From positions 1 to 15,655 of the forward strand of contig JAUIIF010000033.1 of assembly GCA_030431945.1 (NCBI GenBank): a stretch of 15,655 bases of DNA, written 5' to 3'. Positions 1-5,449 of the stretch are shown here, in pieces (position 1 is the first letter of the stretch; the number at the start of each line of letters is the position of its first letter). Source of the DNA: Bacteroidia bacterium (GTDB lineage: Bacteria; Bacteroidota; Bacteroidia; Chitinophagales; Saprospiraceae). The notes beneath the pieces are model-generated. The model had not been told where the DNA came from and searched no databases. It worked only from the letters and a program-made list of their open reading frames with translations. A program made the position numbers and the translations under genes.

Positions 1-1
1 G

Positions 2-61
2 AAGAACAGCTTCACGGATCCCGTCTTCTGGGATACGAATGACGCTAGTTGTAACTACTAA
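2..61 (+). CDS. C-terminal end of an unidentified upstream protein (partial)
   Basis: The frame starting at base 2 is open from the window edge and ends at TAA 59-61. It gives 19 residues ending in DTNDASCNY. The other forward frame starting at base 1 closes earlier (TGA 40-42) and reads less like protein. The fragment is too short to assign a family. It lies 126 bases upstream of a surface lipoprotein gene on the same strand, so it could be a SusD-type or related lipoprotein from the same locus, but this is only inferred from context. Confidence 0.55.
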   Translation, partial: KNSFTDPVFWDTNDASCNY

Positions 62-72
62 GTTGAACGTTA

Positions 73-130
73 TCCTATCGCCCGGTTGGGCCAGGCCCTA
101 CAACCTAGGGCTTGGCCCGGCGGGATAGGA
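73..130 (+). terminator. Large two-part hairpin after the partial gene
   Basis: An outer stem pairs TCCTATC (73-79) with GATAGGA (124-130). An inner stem pairs GGGCCAGGCCCTA (88-100) with TAGGGCTTGGCCC (106-118), with one G-U pair around the 5-base loop CAACC. No proper T-run follows, so it may be a weak terminator or an RNA-stabilising or processing hairpin between two genes of one operon rather than a full stop. I see no TAnnTTTG promoter core between it and the next gene, which favours read-through. Confidence 0.55.
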
Positions 131-152
131 TTCTAATCTAAACTATTAAGCT

Positions 153-168
153 ACGCCCTGTCGGGCGT
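153..168 (+). other. Small leader hairpin upstream of the lipoprotein gene
   Basis: ACGCCC (153-158) pairs with GGGCGT (163-168) around the loop TGTC. It ends 19 bases before the ATG at 188. Two copies of the 9-mer TAATCTAAA (134-142 and 178-186) flank it, the second ending one base before the ATG. It could affect ribosome access to the AT-rich start region, but its function is unknown. Confidence 0.35.
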
Positions 169-187
169 GCGATTAAATAATCTAAAT

Positions 188-1195
188 ATGCTTAAGAAAG
201 TATTATTTCTTCTTGCAGCTGCTGCCATCGTGATGACGGGATGTAAGGATGAGGAAAAAGGCCCGATCCTGACGCAGGAAACCCTGCTCTTCGGCGCTTT
301 CCCCTTCCTCAATGAATTGCGTACAGCGGAATTCGACCTTGCCAATCTGAACAGCTCCGTGTACGAAATGGAGGTGTACTTCGTGGACAACGAAGGCGGT
401 ACCGCCGTTGCACAGTACAACGTTTACGCTGCCTTTGATGACAATAACCCCGCCAATGGTGACCTGTCTTCAGAATCTACCCTCTGGAAGAGCTTCGGCC
501 CTTCTGATTTTGCGCCCACGGGTTCTAAGGGAAACCTTGGCATGACCCTCACCATTCCATTCTCCGAAATTGCCGCCTTCGTTGGTGCTGGTAATACTGG
601 TGATGTTATCTCTGGTGACCGCTTCCAGTTCCGCACTGAAATCGTTCATACGGATGGACGGGTGTTCTCCTCCGCAAATTCTACTCCAGCCATCACCAAT
701 GCCTTTGGTGGAATCTTTAACTTTAACGTTAATGCAACCTGCCCGCTGGATGATGCTGATTTCGTTGGCACCTACGCCATCTCTTACGGCAACGTTTATG
801 ACCCCTTCAACCTCTTTGGTGATGCTGATGACCCCGATCCGGTCCAGCCACTGGGTGATCTTGATGGTGTCACCGTTACGCTGAGCACCGTTTCTGGGTC
901 TACGACTCGTCGTAGCTTGACCTATGGTAATCGTCTGTGGCTGCCATCTTACGGTTTTGCTACAGGAACGGTCACCTTGGACTTCGCCTGCGATCTGATG
1001 TCCTCTACGGATGCACTTGACTCAGGCCTTACTTGTGGTGATGGCTCCATCGGCTTCAGCCAGTCTGAGACTGTACCGAGCCCCTTCGTGCTGGACGATG
1101 ACAGTACCTTTGAGGTCTTTTACGAAGATTTCACCCGTGGAGGCTGTTACAGCGGGGTCGATCGACCATTCAGTATTGTTTTCACCAAGCAATAA
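188..1195 (+). CDS. Surface-exposed lipoprotein, probably from a SusCD-type uptake locus
   Basis: The product has 335 residues. Residues 1-18 form a lipoprotein signal peptide (KK, a hydrophobic stretch, then MTG before Cys19). The residues after the Cys are K-D-E-E-K, which resembles the lysine/acidic surface-export signal described for Bacteroidota lipoproteins, so the protein is probably anchored on the outer face of the outer membrane. The ATG at 188 was chosen over the in-frame GTG at 167 because it places the signal peptide at the N-terminus and has the AT-rich upstream sequence usual for the phylum. The mature part is rich in Asp, Thr and aromatic residues, is predicted to be mostly beta strand, and has two segments: about 30-195, and about 196-335 starting with CPLDDADFVGTY and containing further cysteines. 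I do not recognise a named family. Similar two-part lipoproteins occur next to SusD genes, so a glycan- or ligand-binding role is possible. It ends at a strong terminator. Confidence 0.85.
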   Translation: MLKKVLFLLAAAAIVMTGCKDEEKGPILTQETLLFGAFPFLNELRTAEFDLANLNSSVYEMEVYFVDNEGGTAVAQYNVYAAFDDNNPANGDLSSESTLWKSFGPSDFAPTGSKGNLGMTLTIPFSEIAAFVGAGNTGDVISGDRFQFRTEIVHTDGRVFSSANSTPAITNAFGGIFNFNVNATCPLDDADFVGTYAISYGNVYDPFNLFGDADDPDPVQPLGDLDGVTVTLSTVSGSTTRRSLTYGNRLWLPSYGFATGTVTLDFACDLMSSTDALDSGLTCGDGSIGFSQSETVPSPFVLDDDSTFEVFYEDFTRGGCYSGVDRPFSIVFTKQ

Positions 1196-1234
1196 GAAGC
1201 TGTAGCTTCTGCGGACACCGTTTTTAACGTGTCC
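1195..1234 (+). other. Two short hairpins just after the lipoprotein stop codon
   Basis: AGAAGC (1195-1200) pairs with GCTTCT (1205-1210) around TGTA, starting in the stop codon. Next, GGACAC (1213-1218) plus GTT pairs with AAC plus GTGTCC (1229-1234), with one bulged C and the loop TTT. They precede the main terminator and probably protect the 3' end of the mRNA from exonucleases. Confidence 0.5.
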
Positions 1235-1245
1235 TTTGAATGCCT

Positions 1246-1290
1246 GAAAGGGGTGTCTTCCGGAAACGGAAGGCACCCTTTTCTCTTTTC
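1246..1290. terminator. Strong bidirectional intrinsic terminator
   Basis: GGGTGTCTTCCG (1251-1262) pairs with CGGAAGGCACCC (1267-1278) over 12 base pairs including one G-U, closed by the stable GNRA tetraloop GAAA (1263-1266). The right side runs into TTTTCTCTTTT. The left side is preceded by GAAAG, which extends the stem and gives a U-rich end on the minus strand. It lies between the plus-strand lipoprotein gene and the minus-strand TonB-domain gene, which converge here, so it probably serves both. Confidence 0.88.
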
Positions 1291-1395
1291 GTTGGAACAG
1301 CCGGGAAATCAGCGCGTGGACGTACCATTCCCACGAGTTTCCATCAGCTTTACGCAAGCAGCTGATTTATCAACCCTACCTTATTACCTGGTGCC

Positions 1396-1860
1396 CTACC
1401 ACTTGATCGTGTACGTGTAACCCCCGCTTTTTGCCGGCTGGTCCGGAATCACTTTTCCACTGATCTTAGTACCGGTTGCCGTATAAGAAATCTGCATTTT
1501 CCCGGAGGTTACCCGTGGCTTGGGTTGTACGGTACGTTTTGGCTTCGGTAGCTTGAAGTTGATGTTAATGTCCTGATGAATCCGGACCTTCTTTTTGCTA
1601 CTCTGTGGAACCGTAAAGCGCAGCAGAGCCACTACCCGGAGCGCTTCCTCGTCACAACCGTGACCAATGCCTTTTTTTACCTTGGCATCCGTAACCTTTC
1701 CCCGGTAGTCCAGCCCGTACCGGATGACTACCGTTCCTTCCACTTTGGCCGCCAACGCGGCCGGAGGATACGTAAGGTGCTCCGCTACAAATTTCTTCAT
1801 CGCAGCTGTACCACCGGGATATACCGGACGGGAAACGTGCGTAGGTCGGTTTTTAGCCAT
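1396..1860 (-). CDS. Small TonB C-terminal domain protein without membrane anchor
   Basis: The product has 154 residues. Residues about 10-104 match the TonB C-terminal fold in its usual Bacteroidota form: YPGG at 14-17, YPPAALAAKVEGTVVIRYGLDYRG around 31-54, a GIGHGCDEEALRVV segment at 64-77, and a final strand ending in NINFKL near 104. In TonB this domain contacts the TonB box of outer-membrane receptors and passes on energy from ExbB/ExbD. Here there is no N-terminal membrane helix, no signal peptide and no proline-rich linker before the domain, so it cannot be a standard energy transducer by itself. The tail (105-154) starts basic and proline-rich (PKPKRTVQPKP) and ends in a short beta-like stretch. 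The start is the ATG at 1860; an in-frame ATG 27 bases upstream adds only a short unlikely extension. It is divergent from the GMC dehydrogenase gene. Confidence 0.82.
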   Translation of the reverse strand: MAKNRPTHVSRPVYPGGTAAMKKFVAEHLTYPPAALAAKVEGTVVIRYGLDYRGKVTDAKVKKGIGHGCDEEALRVVALLRFTVPQSSKKKVRIHQDININFKLPKPKRTVQPKPRVTSGKMQISYTATGTKISGKVIPDQPAKSGGYTYTIKW

Positions 1861-1878
1861 GCCACAAGATAAGGAAAC

Positions 1879-1902
1879 ACTCCGCAACCCGTACTCCGCA
1901 AC
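1879..1902. repeat. Tandem 10-base direct repeat between divergent genes
   Basis: ACTCCGCAAC occurs at 1879-1888 and again at 1893-1902, a 14-base period, in the short gap between the divergent TonB-domain gene and the dehydrogenase gene. Direct repeats in this position can be a regulator binding site. No regulator is visible nearby. Confidence 0.4.
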
Positions 1903-1916
1903 TCAAAACCCTTTCC

Positions 1917-1924
1917 TATATTGG
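1917..1924 (+). promoter_or_regulatory. Possible -7 promoter element of the dehydrogenase operon
   Basis: TATATTGG matches the Bacteroidota -7 consensus TAnnTTTG at all but one fixed position. It is 22 bases before the GTG start at 1947, which would give a leader of about 15-20 bases. No good -33 TTG is seen at the normal spacing. Confidence 0.35.
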
Positions 1925-1946
1925 GAGCACTTAAAAAACGTTTCAC

Positions 1947-3683
1947 GTGCAGATAAAAAAACCAAGTAAAGAATACGACGCGGTGATTGTTGGTTCCGGA
2001 GCCGGTGGCGGTATGGCGGCCAACCGACTGGCCGCCGCCGGACTGAACATTGCCATTATTGAAGCAGGACCCTACTTTGATCCGGCCGATCCCAAACAAA
2101 AGACCCAACTACGCTGGCCGTGGGAAAGCCCCCGGCGGGGCGCCAGTACCCTGCGTCCCTTTGGCGACTTTCACGCCGGCTACGGTGGCTGGCAGGTAGA
2201 AGGAGAACCCTACAGCACCGTAGGAGACACTAAGTTTGACTGGTGGCGAACGCGCGTACTCGGCGGGCGAACCAACCACTGGGGGCGCATCAGCCTGCGC
2301 TTCGGCCCCGATGATTTTCACCGCAAGGACATTGACGGGCTTGGCGAAAACTGGCCGATCAGGTACGAAGAAATCAAGCCTTACTACGATCAGCTGGACA
2401 AGATGGTCGGCGTATTTGGCACGAACGAAGGGCTACCCAACGACCCGGATGGCTTTTTCCTGCCGCCACCAAAACCCCGCCTGCACGAATTGCTTACCGT
2501 AAAAGGTGCCACCAAAGCAGGCGTCCCCATGTATCCGGGACGTCTTAGCATGGTTACCAAAAGAATTAATCAGGACCGTGGCGTCTGCTTTTATTGCGGC
2601 CAATGCTCCCGGGCCTGTGCAGTTTATGCAGACTTCAGCGCCGGTACTGTTCTCATCTTCCCCGCCATCAAGAATGCGAAAAACGGCAAAGGCGGTCAGG
2701 TCGATCTGTACGTGAACTCCATGGCGCGCGAAGTAATTACGGACGACCAGGGCAAGGCCACCGCCGTAAGCTACATCAGCAAAGATGACCGTCGGGAATA
2801 CCAGATTAAAGGCAAAGTAATCGTCCTGGCTGCCTCCGCCTGTGAAACGGCCCGGCTGCTGTTGAATTCCAAGGCCCCCGGCCACTCCAATGGCCTGGGC
2901 AACGGCTCCGGAACCCTCGGCCGCTATCTGCACGACAGTACCGGAACGGGAACGAGTGCCTTTATTCCCAGCCTGATGAACCGGGAACGCTACAACGAAG
3001 ACGGCGTTGGCGGAATGCACGTCTACGCACCCTGGTGGGGAAATAATAAAAAACTTGATTTCCCCCGGGGCTACCACCTGGAAGTGTACGGCGGTATGGG
3101 CATGCCCAGCTATGGCTTCGGCGGAGGCCACAAGGCCATTCAAAAAATGCTCGGCTACAAGGCAGGGGGCTACGGCAACCCACTGATGGACGAAGTAAAA
3201 TCCTACTACGGTGCCGTAGTCGGCATTTCCGGCCGCGGTGAGGCAGTGGCCCTGCACGATAATTATTGCGAGATTGATCCTGGTAAAGTGGACCAGTGGG
3301 GCATTCCCACCCTGCGTTTTCATTACAAATGGAGCGACCACGAGCGTCTGCAGGCAAAACACATGCACGAATCCATCCGGGAAATTCTTACGAGCATGGG
3401 GGGGGAACTCTTCGATCCGGAAATTCCCTCTTACGAAAGGGACCACGGACTGCTGGCACCCGGTGCCATCATCCACGAAGTCGGTACGGCCCGGATGCAT
3501 GACGATCCGAAGCAAGGGGTAACCAATAAGTATAGTGCGCTGCACGAAGTACCTAATGTTTACCTGACCGATGCTTCCGTCTTCACCTCCCAGGCGGATA
3601 AAAATCCTACCTGGACCATCATGGCGCTCGCCATGCGCGCGGCCGACCACATTATTTCCGAACGCAAAAAAATGAACATCTGA
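1947..3683 (+). CDS. GMC-family FAD-dependent dehydrogenase, large subunit (glucoside 3-dehydrogenase/gluconate dehydrogenase-like)
   Basis: The product has 578 residues. The FAD-binding Rossmann motif GSGAGGG is at 16-22 and the strand ending in EAG at 39-41. The C-terminal GMC signature is intact: HEVGTARM begins with the likely catalytic His510, and NPTWT contains the partner Asn553. A cysteine cluster, C214-x2-C217-x2-C220-x3-C224, sits where the large subunits of bacterial fructose, glucose and gluconate dehydrogenases carry an Fe-S centre, so electrons probably leave the FAD through a cluster and not to O2. There is no signal peptide. The GTG at 1947 is the only sensible start, because the FAD motif begins 15 codons later and the next Met is inside it. 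The stop codon shares one base with the start of the next gene, indicating coupled translation. The likely substrate is a sugar, glycoside or polyol in the periplasm; oxidation at C3 of glycosides is one option known for this gene pair in other bacteria. The substrate itself cannot be read from the sequence. Confidence 0.88.
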   Translation: MQIKKPSKEYDAVIVGSGAGGGMAANRLAAAGLNIAIIEAGPYFDPADPKQKTQLRWPWESPRRGASTLRPFGDFHAGYGGWQVEGEPYSTVGDTKFDWWRTRVLGGRTNHWGRISLRFGPDDFHRKDIDGLGENWPIRYEEIKPYYDQLDKMVGVFGTNEGLPNDPDGFFLPPPKPRLHELLTVKGATKAGVPMYPGRLSMVTKRINQDRGVCFYCGQCSRACAVYADFSAGTVLIFPAIKNAKNGKGGQVDLYVNSMAREVITDDQGKATAVSYISKDDRREYQIKGKVIVLAASACETARLLLNSKAPGHSNGLGNGSGTLGRYLHDSTGTGTSAFIPSLMNRERYNEDGVGGMHVYAPWWGNNKKLDFPRGYHLEVYGGMGMPSYGFGGGHKAIQKMLGYKAGGYGNPLMDEVKSYYGAVVGISGRGEAVALHDNYCEIDPGKVDQWGIPTLRFHYKWSDHERLQAKHMHESIREILTSMGGELFDPEIPSYERDHGLLAPGAIIHEVGTARMHDDPKQGVTNKYSALHEVPNVYLTDASVFTSQADKNPTWTIMALAMRAADHIISERKKMNI

Positions 3684-4405
3684 TGAATCGTCGATCAACC
3701 CTCAAAAACCTCCTGGCCGGTGCTGCCGGCGCCGCCCTCCTGAGTAAGGCTACAAGCTGTGAGGCGCCGCCAGCCGTTGAGGCCGGCGCCGTAGAAACGG
3801 AAACAGCTGGCTACGGAATGCGCTTCCCCCACGAAATCAAGCACGATGAGCGCATCGCTGCCGATGCCTTTTTTACCGACGCCGAAAAAAAAGACCTGGG
3901 TATTCTTGCCGACATCATTACCCCCGGCACCGCTACGGAACCCAAAGCAACGGATACCGGGGTGGTTGATTTCTTCGAATTCATGGCGCTGGACCTCCCC
4001 GATTACCACCAGGGAATTTTGCGCGGCGGGCTCGGCTGGCTGAACATCGAAGCGGGCAAACGCTTCGCCGGCCGCTATTTTGCGGAACTGACCGATGCTG
4101 AAAGAATCCAAATCGTCGAAGACATCGCTTATCCGGAAGAAGCAAAAGGCACGGAATTCGAAGCCGGAGCCGCTTTCTTCGATCGGGTGCGCTACCTGAC
4201 CCTCACCGGCTATTTTACCAGCAAGGAAGGCATTAAAACGCTTGATTACCAGGGCAATTCCCCGAATGTGTGGGATGGGGTGCCCCAGGAAGTGCTGGAC
4301 AAGCACGGCCTGGCTTATGACCCGAAGTACTTGCCGCTTTACGTCGATCAAAGTAAGCGGGACATACAGGCCGAATGGGATGACGATATGAATTTGATTA
4401 CTTAA
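3683..4405 (+). CDS. Gluconate 2-dehydrogenase subunit 3-like partner with Tat signal
   Basis: The product has 240 residues. The N-terminus MNRRSTLKNLLAGAAGAALL has a twin-arginine pair, a moderately hydrophobic Ala/Gly/Leu core and little else, as in Tat signal peptides. A Cys at 26 (ATSC) could be a weak lipoprotein site. The rest resembles the gluconate 2-dehydrogenase subunit 3 family: an acidic segment followed by KKDLGILADIITPG near residue 70, a TGVVDFFEFM segment near 92-101, and a GYFTSKEGIKTLDYQGNSP segment near 177-195. In known members this small subunit stabilises the GMC large subunit and carries it through the Tat pore, which explains why the upstream gene has no signal. The ATG overlaps the preceding TGA by one base. 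No cytochrome c subunit gene follows; the next 500 bases are non-coding. Confidence 0.85.
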   Translation: MNRRSTLKNLLAGAAGAALLSKATSCEAPPAVEAGAVETETAGYGMRFPHEIKHDERIAADAFFTDAEKKDLGILADIITPGTATEPKATDTGVVDFFEFMALDLPDYHQGILRGGLGWLNIEAGKRFAGRYFAELTDAERIQIVEDIAYPEEAKGTEFEAGAAFFDRVRYLTLTGYFTSKEGIKTLDYQGNSPNVWDGVPQEVLDKHGLAYDPKYLPLYVDQSKRDIQAEWDDDMNLIT

Positions 4406-4495
4406 CCAAACGAGCAATAACCCCCTCAGGACCAGAGGTTTAGTTCGTCGGCCGAGGCGAGAGCGCAGCGATCTGACTCGTCCGCCGAACGGTAA
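4402..4495 (+). repeat. Intergenic repeat, copy 1 (long form)
   Basis: This 94-base stretch aligns to 4568-4650 with most bases identical after opening one 11-base gap (an extra GAGGCGAGAGC-like block at about 4453-4463). The best-kept parts are CAGAGGTTTAGTTCGT and GTCCGCCGAACGGTAA. These two parts are also partly complementary to each other (GTTCGTCGG against CCGCCGAAC), so each copy can fold. It starts in the stop codon of the upstream gene. It is probably a dispersed intergenic element of this genome; no coding function is visible. Confidence 0.8.
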
Positions 4496-4567
4496 TCCTG
4501 CGGTAGGCAACAACGTAGCTGTCCGAACAGAACCACTTGTTCCTCGCACCTTAGCCGATTGCCCTGT

Positions 4568-4650
4568 CTAATCAAACGCGCACTACCCCCCTCAAGCCCA
4601 GAGGTTTAGTTCGTAGGCCGCAGCGATCTGAATCGTCCGCCGAACGGTAA
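4568..4650 (+). repeat. Intergenic repeat, copy 2 (short form)
   Basis: This 83-base copy lacks the 11-base block present in copy 1 and differs from it at about a dozen other positions. The two copies have the same orientation and are separated by 72 bases of unrelated sequence (4496-4567), in which I see nothing recognisable. The copy ends about 80 bases before the SRP RNA gene. Confidence 0.8.
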
Positions 4651-4719
4651 GTGGTCGTATTATCTTTAGCCACGGCAAAAAAAAGACTAAAACACTACCA
4701 AACTAACGAACTACCGTAC

Positions 4720-4727
4720 TACCTTCG
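4720..4727 (+). promoter_or_regulatory. Likely -7 promoter element of the SRP RNA gene
   Basis: TACCTTCG differs from TAnnTTTG at one position and ends 5 bases before the predicted 5' end of the RNA at about 4732, the expected distance for a Bacteroidota promoter. No clear TTG at -33 is present. A second near match, TATCTTTA at 4661-4668, would give a longer precursor. Confidence 0.5.
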
Positions 4728-4731
4728 CGCC

Positions 4732-4818
4732 GGGCAGCGCACGGTCAGCTCCTCCTGAACTCCCCCAGGGCGGAAACGCAGCAAGGGTAGGGAGTTGTAG
4801 CGACCGGTGCGTCTGCCT
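4732..4818 (+). ncRNA. ffs: Signal recognition particle RNA (4.5S type)
   Basis: The conserved SRP domain IV is complete. The 5' loop side CAGG (4766-4769) faces the 3' side AGCA (4780-4783), which is the symmetric loop bound by the Ffh M domain. It is capped by GCG-GAAA-CGC (4770-4779) with a GNRA tetraloop. Below it AACTCCC (4758-4764) pairs with GGGAGTT (4790-4796), GGTC (4743-4746) with GACC (4802-4805), CGCAC (4738-4742) with GTGCG (4807-4811), and GGGCAG (4732-4737) with CTGCCT (4813-4818). The result is one long irregular hairpin of about 87 bases with no Alu domain, as in the small bacterial SRP RNAs. With Ffh and FtsY it directs membrane proteins to the Sec translocon. Neither partner gene is in the window. 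Confidence 0.94.
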
Positions 4819-4826
4819 ATTTTTAT
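4818..4826 (+). terminator. T-tract terminating the SRP RNA
   Basis: TATTTTTAT follows directly after the closing stem of the SRP RNA (4732-4737 with 4813-4818). The RNA's own terminal stem plus this tract would act as an intrinsic terminator. Confidence 0.65.
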
Positions 4827-4851
4827 GCCCTGACGGCTCCTTCCGGTGGCT

Positions 4852-4859
4852 TATATTTG
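4852..4859 (+). promoter_or_regulatory. -7 promoter element of the DoxX-like gene
   Basis: TATATTTG is a full match to the Bacteroidota TAnnTTTG element, 48 bases before the ATG at 4908. It would give a leader of about 40 bases. No convincing -33 TTG is seen. Confidence 0.6.
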
Positions 4860-4907
4860 ACGGCACAAGTTGCTCAAAAACGGGAAGGGGCAAAGAATAA
4901 GTAAGTA

Positions 4908-5309
4908 ATGACGAACGGAAATATGGATCTCGGCTTGTTGGTGTTGCGCCTCTGGTTCGGATTGGAAATGGCGCTGGCGCACGGCCTGCCGAAGTTACAG
5001 AAAGCACTTAGTGGAGATATGAGTTTCGGTGATCCGATCGGTCTGGGAGAACCGGTCAGCCTGGTCCTCGCCATCTTTGGCGAGTTTTTCTGCGGCCTGT
5101 TCATCGCTGCGGGGTTCTTTACCCGCCTGTCTTGTATTCCCTACCTGATCACGATGCTGGTAGCTGCTTTCATCGTCCACGGCGGCGATCCGTGGGGCAA
5201 AATGGCCTACCCGCTTATGTACGCAGTAGCGGCCATTGTGCTGCTGCTGACGGGGCCGGGCCGCCACTCCCTCGATCACCGCATGTTTGTAGCCAAAACC
5301 GGCGTCTGA
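4908..5309 (+). CDS. DoxX-family inner membrane protein
   Basis: The product has 133 residues and four predicted membrane segments, at about 8-24, 49-69, 74-91 and 100-118. It has the DoxX layout: a first helix followed by HGLPKLQKA, a second helix containing FGEFFCGLFIAAGFFTR, and a short final loop with GPGRHSLDH. DoxX-like proteins are small membrane proteins linked to quinone or thiol redox functions in some species, but most members, including this one, have no proven role. The ATG at 4908 fits the promoter core at 4852-4859; Met6 (4923) is an alternative start. The gene stands alone between the SRP RNA and the glycosyltransferase cluster. Confidence 0.85.
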   Translation: MTNGNMDLGLLVLRLWFGLEMALAHGLPKLQKALSGDMSFGDPIGLGEPVSLVLAIFGEFFCGLFIAAGFFTRLSCIPYLITMLVAAFIVHGGDPWGKMAYPLMYAVAAIVLLLTGPGRHSLDHRMFVAKTGV

Positions 5310-5378
5310 TTTACCAGAGGCAGGGTCAGGATAGCTAAAATAAAGTGCCTGCTTCACTTAGGCGCAGCCACGTCTTTT

Positions 5379-5396
5379 GGGCGCGGCCGCTGGTGC
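5379..5396 (+). repeat. 18-base intergenic motif, copy 1
   Basis: GGGCGCGGCCGCTGGTGC is repeated with a single difference at 14459-14476, in the same orientation and also between genes. The rest of 5310-5434 shows only weak pairing (AAGTG with CACTT near 5344-5359). Confidence 0.5.
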
Positions 5397-5434
5397 AAAC
5401 CAGGCAATTTGTAGCAGGGTTAAGGACCATGAAG

Positions 5435-5442
5435 TAACTTTG
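5435..5442 (+). promoter_or_regulatory. -7 promoter element of the glycosyltransferase cluster
   Basis: TAACTTTG is a full match to TAnnTTTG. A TTG at 5409-5411 lies 23 bases upstream, slightly longer than the usual spacing to the -33 element. Transcription would start about 6-8 bases downstream, at or next to the GTG start codon at 5450, so the mRNA may have no leader. Confidence 0.65.
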
Positions 5443-5449
5443 CCCTCCC

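Noticed and set aside
167..187. GTG at 167 as start of the lipoprotein gene
   Set aside because: It lies in the leader hairpin and would put seven extra polar residues before the signal peptide; the ATG at 188 gives a normal lipoprotein signal.
2433..3698. 421-codon minus-strand frame opposite the GMC dehydrogenase
   Set aside because: It is antisense to a well-supported gene with FAD and catalytic motifs; its translation has no recognisable domain.
3695..4549. 284-codon minus-strand frame running into the repeat region
   Set aside because: It mostly mirrors the subunit-3-like gene and its start lies in intergenic sequence between the repeats; it has no protein motifs.
4711..5007. Minus-strand open frame covering the SRP RNA and the start of the DoxX-like gene
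   Set aside because: The same bases form a complete SRP RNA on the plus strand and a membrane protein start; the predicted peptide is low-complexity and basic.
5344..5359. Possible terminator after the DoxX-like gene (AAGTG/CACTT)
   Set aside because: The stem is only five AT-containing pairs with no T-run after it, too weak to call.
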